A stretch of 64,000 nt of DNA, from positions 744,001-808,000 of the forward strand of contig JAIWZP010000006.1 of the NCBI GenBank assembly GCA_025201375.1, read 5' to 3'. Below, piece by piece: positions 40,401-53,900 of this stretch. The notes beneath the pieces were generated by a model. It was not told the DNA's origin, searched no databases, and worked only from the letters and a program-made list of their open reading frames with translations. A program made the translations under genes and the position numbers. The stretch comes from Gongronella butleri. Lineage: Eukaryota > Mucoromycota > Mucoromycetes > Mucorales > Cunninghamellaceae. The stretch's first letter is position 1, and the number at the start of each line of letters is the position of its first letter.

Positions 40401-42396
40401 CCCATGAGCTCAATTGCCTCTGCCTTGGCTTCTTGTGTCTGTGGCAAGTGCATGTTCATCTCGTCGCCGTCAAAATCGGCATTGTACGGTGAGCACACAC
40501 ACTCGTTGAATCGGAACGTGCGCCACGGCATGACTTTTGCAAAGTGCGCCATGATGGACAGACGATGCAGCGACGGTTGACGATTGAAAAGCACGACATC
40601 ATTGTCTGACAAGTGTCGCTCCACCAGATCGCCAATGCGGAGTTCCTGCGCAATGTGTGCGCGATCGCCGAATTTCAAGAATTTCTTGAACCCATTGCTG
40701 TATTGCACGTAATTAGCGCCAGGATGCACATCGGGGCCATTGATGATGTTTTGGCGCAATCGGTCAATGTTGTGGCGATTGACGCGCTCAGGGAAGGTCA
40801 GCACCTTGGCGACACGCTCGGGGACAGCGACCTGGTCGATCCTCATGTTGGGATCTGGCGAAATGACGGTGCGGCCCGAGAAATCGACACGTTTGCCCGA
40901 CAGATTGCCACGGAAGCGGCCCTGCTTGCCCTTTAGACGCTGGCACAGACCACGGCCCGGCTTGGCAGACGCCTGCTGCATCGGCACACCAGGAAGCTCG
41001 CTGTTGATGTAAAGCGCAGCCGCAAGCTGCAAAAATTCCCATTGTTCCATCAGATTCGTCACCGTCACGCCGCGCTCCAACCCCGCGCGGATGATCGCGT
41101 TTGTAAAGATGATTTCCGTCAATTTGGCCGTCAAATCGTCTTCATTGCTGCTATTGTCATCTTGCATGACCGATGGACGAATACAACACGGCGGCACAGG
41201 CACATATTGCCAGATATACCATTCCGGTCGACCGTGCTCCTCATCGAGACCGAGCAGCTCGCAATCCTGAAATATGACAAAAAGAGGGGGAGGGAAAAAA
41301 AAAAGTGGGTTAAAAAAGAAAAAAAAAGAAAAGCGAATCAGTGGTCCGGTTCAATTCCACTTTTTTTTTCCTTTTTTTTTTGTTACCTCTGCAGTGATAC
41401 GCTGGAAGAGGCGCAGAACGCGCAGTGGATTGAGATCGTCCTGAGCCTTGTTAATATGGTGTCGCAGCTCGGGCAGGGCTTTTGAGGCATTGTCAAAGGT
41501 TTTGCGGAACTCATCGGCCTCGGCAGCGACGCGCTTTTGTCGGAACTTGTCGTGCGTGATTTTGAGCGGCCCCACCTTTTTCACTGTGCCATTGACAGCC
41601 TTGCAGTGCGGGCAATACGTGACTTTTTTGCATTTTTCGCTGATGCTCTTGATGACACGGCTGCGCTGGTAATTGTCGATGCCCTGCGACCGTAGGCGAC
41701 GAAGGAAGGACCGACGATCTGCCTCTTCCAACATCACATGCGAGCAGCTCTATTAAAAAAAAAAAAGAAAAAAGCGAAAAACGGCAAAATGAGCCATTGC
41801 TGCGGCAACAAACGCAGTGAGTCATTTTCCCCTCTTACCTTGCAGATGGTCTGGAGGATGTTGATGGTGGCGCGGAAGTAGCCGGCGTGGAAGATGGGCA
41901 GCACAAGTTTTAGATAGCCCCAATGGCCAGCACACTCTTGCATGCTCATCCCACAGGTCTCACAGCCCATGGCCTTGATCGATGTGCCCTGGAAAGTGAC
42001 AAGATGCGTGGGTGAGCGACGAGAAATTTTTTTAAATAAAAAAAAATGGATCAGGGCTTACAAGGCGAGGGTCAAGCACACCGCCTTTGACAGGCACGCG
42101 GCTCTCGGGCATATACAAATCGCGTTGCGTGATTTCAAACTCGGAAATCTTCACCATGCTCTGCGGAGACAGCACGCCAAACTGGATATACCGACTATTC
42201 AAGGGAGGAGAAAACAAGAAAAACGTCAATGAGCAAGGTCATGAGCCCGTTTGATCTAAAGCGCGTGTTTGTCGCTCCCAATGCCCTGCTGCCGAACCGA
42301 ATCTCATTCCTTTTTGCGCCACAGCCGCTCTCGTCCTGCTCGCACACCCACCACTTACATTTTTTTCGGCGTGTTATCCAGAACCTGTTCCTTCAT
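37446..42396 (-). CDS. RPC1: RNA polymerase III largest subunit (RPC1/RPC160)
   Basis: Eight exons on the minus strand (42396-42359, 42194-42062, 41988-41839, 41749-41387, 41266-38932, 38793-38351, 38252-37839, 37745-37446) join in phase to 1391 residues, the normal RPC1 length. It forms the catalytic half of the polymerase that makes tRNA and 5S RNA. The N-terminus [13 protein letters not shown] plus [20 protein letters not shown] is Pol III-specific. The metal-binding loop [13 protein letters not shown] is intact near residue 490. The bridge helix and trigger loop region ([20 protein letters not shown]) is present. There is no heptad C-terminal domain, and the end [14 protein letters not shown] is typical of RPC1. 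The last intron starts with GCAAGT, a GC-AG intron, and contains about 28 T. Confidence 0.98.
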
Positions 42397-43997
42397 GGCG
42401 TGATCGTGCGGAAAAAGGGAGTAAAGAAGCAAAAAAAAAAAAAAAAAAGAAAAGGTTGCAGAGAAAACAAAAAAATCATATCCAGCCCGCGCACTGGCGG
42501 AGTTTATTCCTCGGCCAATGGCACGCTACCATTCAGCAGCCACCGCTTTGACAGCTCTTTTGTCAAAGAAGTGTGAATGATCCACGCCTCCACCCTTTGA
42601 AATCAAGCAGCATTTGCATCATGTAAAATAGGAATGGCCATTCTACATCGTCTCGCAACTCTGACTTTTGTGGATTTAATCGCCAATGCAATAATATTGC
42701 AGCAACAGAATCAAAATAAGATTTTTCATTGGAAAAACGAAAATTGCTCGCGAACCAGCAAGAGACCTGGTGTTGCTCCGGGCAGATAAACCATCATGCA
42801 GGCTCCTGATTCTCGAATGGTTTCCGTGTTTTTCTGGAGCACTTGAATGGACAACGAGAAAAACGCAAAATGTAATAAAACATCCAATTTGGCTTTTTCA
42901 TTCAAGACTTCAAAGCTTAGTGGGCTGATTCTCGCGTCACGCTGTAAAGGACGCGCCAGGCTATCTTTTGAGCCCACCTACGAATCTCAAAATCCCGTAG
43001 ATAGCCAGCAACAGCTAGAATGAAAATGGTCAAAATCCATGGATGACCCCCTGGCCAAATTTTGGAAAATCAAAAATGGCGATGGATCGCCACGAAACTT
43101 TGAGGGTAACAAGATCCAGGTCTCCTCATCATTTTACATTATGGCGTGGTCGAGTATCGTTATGCTAGTTGCCGAGAAAGTCGGCAAAAATGCATGAAAT
43201 TCACCGTATTTTCAAATCAATGCCATTTATTGACGACGAGCTTTTAGCAGCCTGAAACGAGCGTATCTCGCGCATATGCAACGCGCGCACACGTGGATGT
43301 CGGTGATCACAAAAAAGCGCGTCTTGCTTGTGAACGGCGACGCGTCGAAACCGCGTTTTTTATACGTGATTTTCAACGCGTCGATACTCTAGACCGTGTA
43401 CATTATTGTGCCGCACAATGCGCACACGTGAAACTTTGGATCAGACTCTCCGAGAAAATGTCAACCGATCGACTCTAGCATGCTTCGTCGTCGAAGGATA
43501 AGCATTTGAAACAATGGCCTCCAGCTCACTAAATTACGATTTTCTTCAAAATCTACAAAGTAGAATCTTGCGAAACGTGACCTGTTGTTACTACTCATTA
43601 ACGCCCTCCATCCCTTCAAGTTTGAGGAGGATCTGAGAAATTAATTATTTTTTTGCAAAAATCGTCGCCCCCATCACGTAAATTTTCTGACCATGCGCCT
43701 TTCCTCCAATTGTGCACCAGAGCCGTAAGGAAGCAATCAAATGAATGCCTGCTTCCTCTTGTTTCATTTACTAAAGGTGGCCCGTTGAATTCCATGCCAC
43801 TCGACGATTGCGCGACGTTTTCTCGTAAAACCTTGAAAATCTGATTGTTTTGGCCCCTTCTTTCCATCTCCTTTTGCATGCCTACCGCTTTTGATGAAAC
43901 TGGGTGCTCAGAATCGCGTGGTGGTTCCAGGACGGCATTTTTGAGTCAAAACGAGCGGGTGTGGGTAATGATTCCCCTCTTTTTTATTCTCTATTCG
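42397..43997. other. gene-free stretch between RPC1 and MLH3-like genes
   Basis: 42,430-42,450 is an A run close to the RPC1 start. 42,700-43,560 contains ACGCGT-rich sequence of the kind seen in the other repeat-bearing gaps but no clear match to family A. On the minus strand 43,616-43,879 is an open frame of 87 codons (start MQKEMERRGQNNQIF) with plausible composition but no known motif. I report it only as a possible hypothetical gene. Confidence 0.35.
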
Positions 43998-46915
43998 TCA
44001 CAAATGCTGTACATTGTCCCAGTGGATGGGACGCCGCCGGCGCGGGGTAGTGCTCAACTTGACAAGCGGCACAGCCGAGGGTCTATAGATCCCAGAAAAC
44101 GAAAAAGGGGTGAGTCACGGCCAAAATGTGAGCGGCCATTTCTATCCAAGCATTTACCTTCCGTGGGCACATTGAAATGGGAAGCGACAGGAGGAGAGCG
44201 CGTCAACCAATACACAGCATTGATTGAGAGAGAGCGCGTCGTTGAAGCGAATGGCGGCTACAAAAAAAGGGAAGATACGCATTTAGGTTCACCTTTTTTT
44301 TTTTTTTGCCATGTTTTTTTTTTTTGTTACTTTTGCATGCGATGGACTTTAGCAGCTCCAGCAGACTTGGTGGCAGGTGGTGTGATGGGTGTTGCGCCGT
44401 TTCAAAGTCGTTCACCATGCCAAGAAGCAGCTGGTGCAGCAAGGAGGGCATTTGCAGGCACCGCGCCATGATCAGACTCGGTAGGCGTGTCACTTGCAAT
44501 GCTCGTCGCGTCGTGGCCGACTCAAAATGAGACGACGTTGTGGTAAAGTGCGGCGATTTCGTGTTTGCGGGTATAAAAGCGGCGCCCGGGGCCGTTTGGA
44601 CGTGGATGCCCCAATTTTGCAGTTCGCTGCGCCACCGCAGGATGCGGTCCACATCGTTGGGCGTCATTTCGAGCGTGAGTGACGGCTCGAGCGGCACGAC
44701 AGCGTCGCCGCTCCATGGCTGGTGGAGCATGTCCTCCAATTGCACACGCTCGTGCACCGCATGTTGATCGAGCACAAGAAGTGTCTGCTGTAACCGACAC
44801 ACGATCCATTTGTAATCCCACTGCGCAATCACCTTCAATTGCGCCAAATCAGCCCGTCCGATCTTCAATGGCGCTTCATAAGATCGCGCCACGAGCCACG
44901 ACAGCAACATTTCGTCGTTTGTTCTGCTTGGCGGCTCCTCCATGGGCTGATCCTCCTCATTCGCGGGCATGGGGGCCACATTGATTTCGGTGGGGAGGAC
45001 GTTTGGAGTGGCCAATGGCTCGAAATGCAGTGTTTCGTCAATCAGGGGCGGCACAGACCGAGGATATGGCAAAAAGTGGCCCCGTATATGCTTATCGAGG
45101 AGCGACACGAGTGCGTCGTACATCTATCATTTATGGAGAGCGTGTGAGAAAAAGAAATAAACAAGAGTTGGGCGCTTACAGGCTGGGACTCAAGCGCGGG
45201 AATCTCCACACTGGACAACATCAGCCAATCGATGTTGATCAGGAACATGGGCGTCTTGCAATGCGGCTCCCATTCGTGTAACAGGCTATGAACACGCTTA
45301 TAAAGATCGTGTTGCCCAGGTATAAGGTGATGGTTCACATCTGCAACAGTAAAATAAAAAAAATAAAAAGGAAATGAGTTAAGATCATGTGGTTTGCCAC
45401 GGAGATGGCGGAGCGAGCGGACTTGCAGATGAATTGCAGCGCCTAGTAAGCACAAAAAAAAAAGAGCGGCGGGTCAATCAATGTACGGAGTTGAAGGAAA
45501 TGATGGGGGAGCTATACCCTTGGCGCTTTGCCAAATATCGCATCCACCTCAAACACACGCTCGTGAACAGTCAATGTCCAAATTGCCTGGAATAGAATAC
45601 TAGCGATAAGATCGACCATTGTCCGCCATTGGCGGGGGGGGGGAGGTCGTGCATTGCCCCCCCCCCTTTTTTTGCAATTTTATATCTTACCTGCACTGGA
45701 CCGATGAGCTGGCGCATTTGATCATAGCGCGAGAGTCCCTGTGTTCATTTTAAAAAAAAAACATAGTTTAGCAGGGTCCAGTCGCACAGAAAAGCATATC
45801 GCTTCATCATCAAACGTTAAAAAAACCCTCTTTTTCTGGGCCAATTTTCTGTTTTTACTTTTTTGGTTGCCAAAACAAGGTTGTTATCCGTGTCAAAGAG
45901 CGAGAAGCTGACGTGAGGAAGCGTCAATGCGAATTGCACAACGATTTGCTTGATGCTGTCCATGGTCGGTCGATGGTATAGTCGCCGCACGGGGAGCTGC
46001 GCCCCAAGTTTTTTTTTTTTTGAGAGAGAGAGAAAAAAAGGATTGTCTGAGCAAAAAGCGGGGCTGTGCCAAGGCCTTTCATTGCGTCAATTACCTTGTA
46101 AAAGAGCGCAGGGACCCACACCACCGTGCCAGATGGAAAGGGTGCGTCGTCCACGGGTGAGCATTGCACCAAAGCACCATCCTAGACCGTAATGGGATCA
46201 ATTGATGCCATTTTTTTCACTTTTTTTTTTACCTTCCAGATGGCCATCCAGGCACCCGATGCACCTTGCTGCCTTGACGTCACCTGCAGGATGGACACAC
46301 TGGCCAAGGCGGCAAGGACTAAAAAAGACGGGATTAGTGCCACAATCAATTAAAAAGAGCAGCTTTTTCGAATGGCGCTTACCTTGACCACGGTAACCAA
46401 AAGTGGCAATCGTGTCTAGGTCGGTCAAGCGACGGCATTTTGAGGTCACTGTTTAAAAAAAAGGGGTAAACACTGCTGTATGGGCATTTTCCCTTGGATC
46501 TGCTTTACCATGGGGCTGCGCCAGTAAAGGCAGCGCGTCGCCGGGAATGCCAAGCCCATTGTCCGTGACTTTGAGTCTCAATTGTTTCACGTCGACGTGG
46601 ATTTGAATGTGCGTTGCCGCGGCATCAAGAGCTGGGACCGTAAATGGGAATTAGACATTGCCTATGACGTCGTTTGCTTGGTTCCAAGGTTTGCTGAGAT
46701 TTGCATGCAGGTTTTACCGTTTTTTATCAACTCCTCCACACACTGTTCGATCGAAAGAATAGCGAGAGATCTTCGGAAAAAAAGTGAAGAAAAGCGCTGC
46801 GAGTGAGAACAACAGGCGAAAAAAAAAAAAAGAGAAAAAGAACAAAAAATGGGCGTTTTTTTTACCCTTGCAGCTGTTTAACGGTGTCTGCAGGCAATTG
46901 GCTCACTCTCGCCAT
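43998..46915 (-). CDS. MLH3: MutL-family mismatch-repair/meiotic protein, MLH3-like
   Basis: About 13 exons on the minus strand. The protein pairs with MLH1 to form an endonuclease acting in meiotic crossover resolution and mismatch repair. The start [16 protein letters not shown] leads into the GHKL ATPase: [19 protein letters not shown] (N box), VTDNGLGIP, then [14 protein letters not shown] transducer domain follows with [10 protein letters not shown]. The C-terminal half has [12 protein letters not shown], which matches the DQHA(x)2E(x)4E metal-binding endonuclease motif, then [14 protein letters not shown] and [11 protein letters not shown]. The final exon adds a short basic tail. The C-terminal motif set fits MLH3 better than PMS1/PMS2. 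Joins around 45,300-45,480 are tentative. It is divergent from the transporter at 47.5 kb. Confidence 0.85.
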
Positions 46916-47353
46916 CAACTAGTGCCGCAATGGTAGAAAAAATGGAAAGCAAAACAAAAATGGGTGCCAGAGAGGCGGAACTTGGATTTGAGGCGGCGAG
47001 GGGGGTGCGGGCGGGAAAACAGCGTGATGCCTGGAGCGTCTAGCCTTTTTGTTATTTAGCCTCTCTCCATGTACTTTACCCCACAAGCAAAAGGGACGCA
47101 ACAAGTGAGCAGAAAAATGCGCATCGTTATTTTCTGTTTTTCTACAAATTAGTGATAGTAATTCAAAAAAAAAGGTTCTTTTTTCTTTTTTCCATTCCAG
47201 GGCAATTTTATGGTTGGGCAGCAAACCATTTCAAGCCGTCCCTGTCCAAATTTGACAGGTCTTTTCTCACGGTCTTTTTGGTGGAAACTCAAAAAAAAAT
47301 CTTCTGTGCTCGATTTGGAACATCCCTGTGTTCCAAGGAACGAAGGCGCGCTT

Positions 47354-47360
47354 TATAAAA
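47354..47360 (+). promoter_or_regulatory. TATA-box-like element of the AVT-like gene
   Basis: TATAAAA lies about 92 nt before the ATG at 47452, in otherwise mixed sequence, and is followed by a pyrimidine-rich leader. The position fits a fungal TATA element. Confidence 0.45.
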
Positions 47361-47451
47361 AGGGCCATGCCCTGTCGTCCATCCCCCTTTTTCGTTTTTT
47401 TTTGTTTTGCATTCTCTCTTGTCTTTTTTTTACTTTTTTTTTTTATAAAAA

Positions 47452-48856
47452 ATGTCCATGATGCAAGAAAAGACCGAGACTTATGGCGGTGAAAGCTTTG
47501 TCAAGGAAAGCAGCCAGATCCATCATTGCGAGGATGGGTCGACGGCGGATGAGGTCAGCGTGGAGCACGTCCCCGAGGGCACATCGTCGCCCGGCAAGGC
47601 GCTTTTCATGCTGCTCAAGGCGTTTATTGGCACCGGTGTGATCTTTTTGCCCGGTTCGTTTGCCAGTGGTGGGTTGATCCTGTCCATTGTGCTCATGGTC
47701 ACCATTGGCGTCATTTGTATGTTCTCTTTCCAGCGTCTGGTCCAGGCTCAGCGCCTCGTTGGCGGCTCTTATGGCAATGTCGCCGAGGTGCTGGTCAACA
47801 AGTGGGCTCGCTACTTGATCAACTTCTTTTTGTGTGTCTCGCAAATGGGCTTTGTCGCGTCGTACATGATCTTCATCTCTGAAAATGTCGGCATTGTCGT
47901 CGACACCCTATCCAATTGCAATGCGCCATTTGCCGCTCACTTTTACATTTGGATCTTTTTGATCATCATCATCCCCCTGTGCTGGGTGCGCAAGATTGGC
48001 CGCATTGGCTGGTGCGCCATCATTGCCGACGTGTTCATTCTCTTTGGTCTGGTGTGCGTCATCTACTTTTCGTCGGCGCAAATTAGCCACCAAGGTGGCA
48101 TGGGTCCCAACATTACCATGGTCAATGCTCAAACTTTTGCTCTTATGCTCGGCACGGCCGTCTTTAGCTTTGAGGTAAAAACACAAAAAAAAAGACAGGA
48201 AATCTGGATTTCTCACTGTTTTTAAAATTTTATAGGGCATTGGCATGGTTGTGCCCATCATCACGGGTATGCGTGAGCCTGAAAAGTTCAAGCATGTTCT
48301 CAACATTGGTATGGTGATCTGCATTGTTGTGTTCACTGGCGTCGGTGCGCTCGGTTATGTGGCGTATGGCAACACGATCCAAGCAAGCATTGTGTCTAAT
48401 TTGCCCCGCCAGCCCTTGTCCATTGTGGTCCAATTGCTCTACTCTGTGGCCATGATTTTGACGTCGCCCTTCATGTTGTATCCCCCTCTCACCATCATTG
48501 AAAGCGCCATCTTCAAGCCGCATCACCGCGGCAAGATTTCGCTAAAGTGGAAGTGGCTCAAGAACTTGGTGCGCACCATAATCCCCGTCGTGTGCGCTGC
48601 CATCAGCTTTGGCGTCGGTCCCGACGGCCTTAACAAGTTCGTGGCTCTCGTCGGTTCCGTCGGCAGCATGCCCCTCTGCTTCGTATTCCCCGGCTGGTTC
48701 CATTACAAGATCTCCAAATCCAAGACCCAAAAGGCCATGGACATCGTCCTCATCCTCTTTGGCATTGCCATTGCCATCTACACCATGTATGTCAACATTG
48801 ACAGCTGGGTCCACCCCACGCCTTCCACCCCGGCTCCTTCCACATGCCCCGCCTAA
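47452..48856 (+). CDS. vacuolar-type amino-acid transporter (AAAP/AVT family)
   Basis: Two exons (47452-48174 and 48236-48856) join in phase to 447 residues. The AAAP family moves amino acids across the vacuolar or plasma membrane. A charged N-terminus of about 45 residues precedes 10-11 hydrophobic segments. The family signature GKALFMLLKAFIGTGVIFLP is the first helix, and later come GGSYGNVAEVLV, MLGTAVFSFEGIGMVVPI and GALGYVAYGNTIQASIVSNL. The pattern is closest to the Avt3/Avt4 group, which exports amino acids from the vacuole. The tail is short and P/S/T-rich. This family differs from the two permeases at 26-33 kb. The 61-nt intron lies in the helix with FSFEG. Confidence 0.9.
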
Positions 48857-49394
48857 AAAATCTCCTCTTTTATCCCCCTCCTTCCCGAGGATTTGCTCGT
48901 TGATCGGCATTTTTCTCCTCCCCTCCTCTCCACCTCGCTGCTGTAAATATTGTAGAGTCCCATGTAATTTTTAGAACCTGAAAATAAATCAACAATTGCA
49001 AAACAAACCGCATAAATGGACTTGATCTAGAACAAGAAGCCCAATGCTTCCCTGAAGGCATGTATCCAGGGCTAGCATACATCCATGCCGACCCAGCATA
49101 GTTGTGGCCACCGGATGCGATCACACGTGACGGCACGCAATGGAGAAAAACAGAAGGAAAAAAAAAGACAAAAAAGTTATTGATCGGCAAAACGATATTC
49201 CCAGCCTTGCGAGTGGATTGCTTGTTGAAAAGCGCGGAGTCGTCTTTTGCATTCTACCCCGCGGCAACCCAAAACAAGGGTCGCATTCACTTTGAAAAAA
49301 GTAAAAACTCGAGTTTAGCAGCAAATCAGCAACAATTAGCATGCCAATCAATCACGGTCCCCCCAAAATGCGGCTTGATGTGAAAAGGAGAGCC
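48857..49394. other. intergenic 3' region, no gene seen
   Basis: The first 150 nt are C/T-rich and hold an AATAAA-like signal near 48,982. The remainder shows no motif or frame I can support. Confidence 0.4.
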
Positions 49395-50240
49395 AGAAAC
49401 CCGAGTGGGGCGCAGTTTGCAGTCGATGCAAATAATGGGGGGCGTGCAGCACGCAAATCAAAATTTCATCGTCGTGAGCCTTCAATTCCAAAATAGAAAA
49501 TATGGATGCCCAGAAATCCGCCAAACTTGAACACAAGATGAAGCGCGTGAAGAAACCACGGAAAATGCCAAAAAAGAAGGACCGTTGAGCTGCTGCTTCA
49601 CGAGCACTGAGCGATTTTTGATTTATTTTCAACCGCGAATTCCCACCAAGAAAACTTGCTCGTAGAGTCGCGCCGGCTCGTCCACTAGTAAGAGACACGC
49701 CAGGCGCATGGAATTGAAAAGAACAGGCGCGTGTCACGCGACGTCTGACGCGCTTTATCACGCGTCAAAATTGCCCCGCAAACAGTCAGTACGCGTCAAA
49801 ATCTCCCAGAACTCGTTGTTTTCTGCGATCATCCTTGTCCACATACGCAGCGGACCATGCTCGTTCTGATGGTCTCTGTTATGCGGCTCTGTGGCCCTTT
49901 TTCGTCGACTTTCCTTGAGGCGAAAAAAAGTGACAAATTCCGTTTTTCGCAAATGTCAGTCGATGAACACCCGTTTTATATTGCCTTGTTGTTGGTCATT
50001 GGAGTGCGTTTACTATGTGGTTGAATGAACGTGGCAATCCAATGACCTAAATTTCAGTCTTTTCAACTCCAGGACTGTACCCCTTGGAAAAATCGAGGTT
50101 TTGATAATCGTGATTGCGAGCCATCTAGCGATCGCAATGGTGCAAGAGTGGGCTCATTCGAACGAGAAGCCGTGTTATTACTAGATGAACGAACAAATGT
50201 CTCTGCGAGTAGTGCGGTCATAGATAAACGACCAAAAAAA
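49395..50240 (-). repeat. dispersed repeat family A, copy A4 (inverted)
   Basis: The reverse complement is collinear with copy A2: CTCATTCGAACGAGAAGCC with GAGTGGGCTCATTCG at 50,145-50,165, GATTGCGAGCCATCTAGCG near 50,111, GACTGTACCCCTTGG near 50,075, ACGCGCTTTATCACGCGTC near 49,750, and GAAACCACGGAAAATGCC near 49,550. Both the 5' and 3' halves are present in the right order, which makes this the best partner for defining the element with A2. Confidence 0.75.
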
Positions 50241-50946
50241 GAATTAAACGCCATCTTTCGATTATAATGGCATATTCCTTGCGTTTAATCGAGCTCAAAG
50301 CGTAATGCCTCGTTAGTGGGGCCAATTTTGTAGTGAATTCAGGGCACGTTGTATTTTACGCATGCAATCAAATCACGCTTTGAATGAAAATGGCACTTTA
50401 GTGGGACACGTTGAAACCAGTGGGTTACTGGCGAGCCTGTGCACGTCAATACGACGGTCGACGCGCCTAGCTCTTTGTCTCATTGTCAAAAGAGCGGGGA
50501 TTGAAATTTGTCATGCGAGCAGGCGCGTCATTCTGGTAAAATAGGGAGGAACGTGTCCTTTTTTCATGCAAAGATGGTCTTTTACTGTTGCACGAGGCTT
50601 CACATTCTTTGACCATTACAAGAGACGCGAAATGTTCTCAAGGAAACGCGAGGATGGCTCACTCTTGCCGAGCTTCAGGTCATATTTATGATATTGGCGA
50701 AATGCGTCATTTCTCATCGACAATGCGTTCTACAGAATCATAGGACCCTAAATGAATGATCATGCCCTAGGATGAATGACGAGCTGCTGCTAGGTGCCGC
50801 CAATGGCACAGGGCAGGGCGACACATGACATTTAGATGAAATTGTTTATTGAGCCCTTGAAAAGGCGAAAATGTACAGGGGGAAGATGGGGAGTGAAATC
50901 TATGCAAAATTGTTATGGCCAATTTTTTTTTTTTTGTCTCTGTTGT
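50241..50946. other. intergenic with one unit of the 7.2-kb tandem repeat
   Basis: 50,575-50,720 resembles the repeat units at 7,190-7,420 (GAGACGCGAAATGTTC, AACGCGAGGATGG, then AAATGCGTCATTTC). 50,780-50,946 leads into the 3' end of the phosphofructokinase gene and has a T run near 50,925. Nothing else is recognisable. Confidence 0.4.
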
Positions 50947-53900
50947 CTACAGGGTGCCGTAAAAGGAGCGGCCCGAGAGGATATCGATGAGCTTGCGGTC
51001 GTCGGACCAGGAGCTGGTGATGGGCTTTCTGTTTTTGAAATCGGTGGTGCTGATCAGGTCCTGGATGGGCGTGTAATTGACGCCTGTGCCGGCGATGCCG
51101 ATGACGGCGGCGGAGGCGGCGACCTTTGTCAATTCGACGGGCGTGGGCAATCCGGCGTCGTTTGCCTTGTCGAGGGCGTCCTTTGTGAACAATTCGGAGA
51201 ATTCGATGGCGTGGACGGCGAGACGTGTGCCTCGGATGCGATCGAGGGGCGAGGGCGCGCCACCCTGCTGGATGTGGCCGAGGACGGCGGTACGCGAATC
51301 GAAGCGTGCGCCGCCTTCGTCCTCGAGGATCTTGGAGATGACTTCGGTGGTGTAAGTGTTGCTGACGCCTTCGGTACGCAGAATGATACGGCCTTCGCTC
51401 TTCTCGGGGTCGTCTGTCTCGTACAAACCCTTTAGGAAATGCACGTCGCCCTGGAGACGAGGCAAGTGAATGCCTTCTTCGGGGATGTACACGGCGCACG
51501 CACCAACGGCAATGCCGCCGTGCACGGCCAGATAACCGGAGCGGCCGCCTTGGCATTCAACGACAAAGACACGGCGGCGCGACGATTGCGCCGACTGCAT
51601 GATGGCGTCGCACGAGTCCACAATGGCATTGAGCGATGTGTCGCAGCCGAGGGAGAATTCAGTGCCTGGGACATTGTTGGACACCGTGGCAGGAATGAGC
51701 GAAACGGGGATGCACAGCGACGGGTATTCGTTGCGCGCCTTTTCGAGAGCAAGCACCGCGGAAAACGCTTCAAAGCCGCCAACGAGGATCAGCGCTTGGA
51801 TGCGCTTTTGCTGCAATTGGTACGCAATCATGCCCATGTCCACATCCTTGCCGGGCACCGCGCGATTCGTGCCCAATTGGCTGCCGCCATTGGCAATCCA
51901 TCCATCCACATCCATCCAGCTGAGCTCAAGGAACGACCCGCGCGCAAGACCACGGAAACCATTCGTCACAGCGAAAATCTCGTGTCCGCGGTTGATGGCA
52001 AATCGCACCGCCGCGCGCGTCGCTGCATTCATACCACCCGCAGGCGCGCCAACGTGCAAAAGCGCAATGCGCAGCTGCTGGTGCTTGGGCAAAGAAATGC
52101 TCTTGTCGTCCAAGATGGTCGTCGCGTCAAACACGCGCAATTCGTCTAAAAAAAAACAAAAATGAAAAATGAGTCGATCTTTTTGTTTTTAAAAAATAAA
52201 ATTACCAAGGAATTGGTTGTCGCGGAGCGAGATGGCCTTTTCAAAGTTGCGGGACTCGATGGCCTTAGCGACCTCCTGGGTCTGTTCGACGGACGCGACG
52301 AGGGGCTGGATGGTGATTTTGTTGTCGTTGATGCCAATGAGGGGCGATGGGGTCTCTGGCGTCGAGGCGAGCACGGCGTCGACGGCAGCGACGGCTTGGG
52401 TCGTGGCGAGGATGCGGTCGTATGCGCAGGGCGAGCCGCCACGTTGGGTGTGGCCGAGAATGGTGACGCGCGTGTCGAGACCGAGGCGGTCCGTCAGAAT
52501 ATCCTTGATGTGGTCCACCTTGATGGCATTCAGGTTCTTGTCCAGGGCACCCTCAGCAACCACAATGATCGTCTTGCGCTTGCCAAGCTCGCGATGGCGC
52601 TTCACCACCGTGCACATGGCCGATTCCCAGTCGTCCTCGGGAGGTGGGCGCTCGGGAATGAACACAAAGTCCGCACCCGTCGCCATACCCGCAGCAAGCG
52701 TCAACCAGCCACAATGGCGACCCATGGCTGCCAAAGAAGAAATGATATCATGGATGAGCGTTTTTTTTCCTCTTTTATCTCTCTTTTTTCTCAAATTTAC
52801 CTTCAATGACAAAGGCGCGCGAGTGAGAGAGAGCGGTGGTGTTGACGGCGTCAATGGCCTCGCAGATGCGGTGCACAGAAGTGACGGCGCCAATGGTGAT
52901 GTCAGTGCCGGACATGTCATTGTCGATGGAGCCGACAAGGCCGACGATGGACATGTACTTGTGAGCATCCTCCTGCTCTTTCGTGATCTTGCCTTCCTTG
53001 CGCAGCTCCTCCAACAGACTGGGCCATTCGCTGCGGAACAGATTCGCACCGCTCAATGAGCCGTCGCCGCCGCACACAATCAACGAATCCACACCGGCCT
53101 GCACGAGGTGCAGCGCGCCAAGCAAACGGCCTGCGCGTTCACGGAAAGCCTTGCATCGCGCCGTGCCGATCGACGTGCCACCCACGCTCAAAAATCCGCG
53201 CACGCTGCGCGAGTCCATCTTGCGGATCAAATCGCCACCATCAACGAGACCTGATCAAAAAAAAAAAAAAAATAAACGTCATAAGAAATCCAAGTCCGCC
53301 AACTTGCCTTTTTGCACCCCCAACAAACCCTTTTTTTTCAATCAGCACCCATCATCACATAATGCATCACGCCCCCCCTCCTCTCAACCTATCCATCCTC
53401 TCCAACGCGTCCACGCCGTTTCTCTGACTCATTTTTTTTTTTTTACCTTGATAGCCTTCATACACGGCATAAACGTCCAAGCCGCGCGCAATGCCGTAGA
53501 GCACGACCGAGCGCACCACAGCATTCATGCCTTGGCGCGCCAAAAAGAATAAAAATAAAAAAAAAGACACGTCAGTGCTATTTCTCTGTTGCCTCTCCCC
53601 TTTTTTGCTTCATTCTCTTGTTTCAAGAAATTGTATTTACCGCTGCTGTCGCCACCCGAGGTCATGACACACACCTTGCGACGGCGCTGAGACGAGCTTT
53701 GGCCGGCCTGCTGAAGCAAGGGGCTTTGTTGCGTGGTGAGGACGACCGTGTTGTTGTTGGGGTCGACCGTCATAAGCGAGCTTGTGGTCTCTTGAAAGGC
53801 AATATCGTTCTCGGTCAAGACGTCCTTTAGGTCAGTCAGGTCCTTGACGTTGAGGATCACCATCGTGTCCTGGTGCTGCTGTTTGGCGTCCGACGCGCCC

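Noticed and set aside
45600..45680. G-run and C-run pair as a possible hairpin terminator
   Set aside because: It lies in an intron of the MLH3-like gene, and homopolymer runs are common in introns here.
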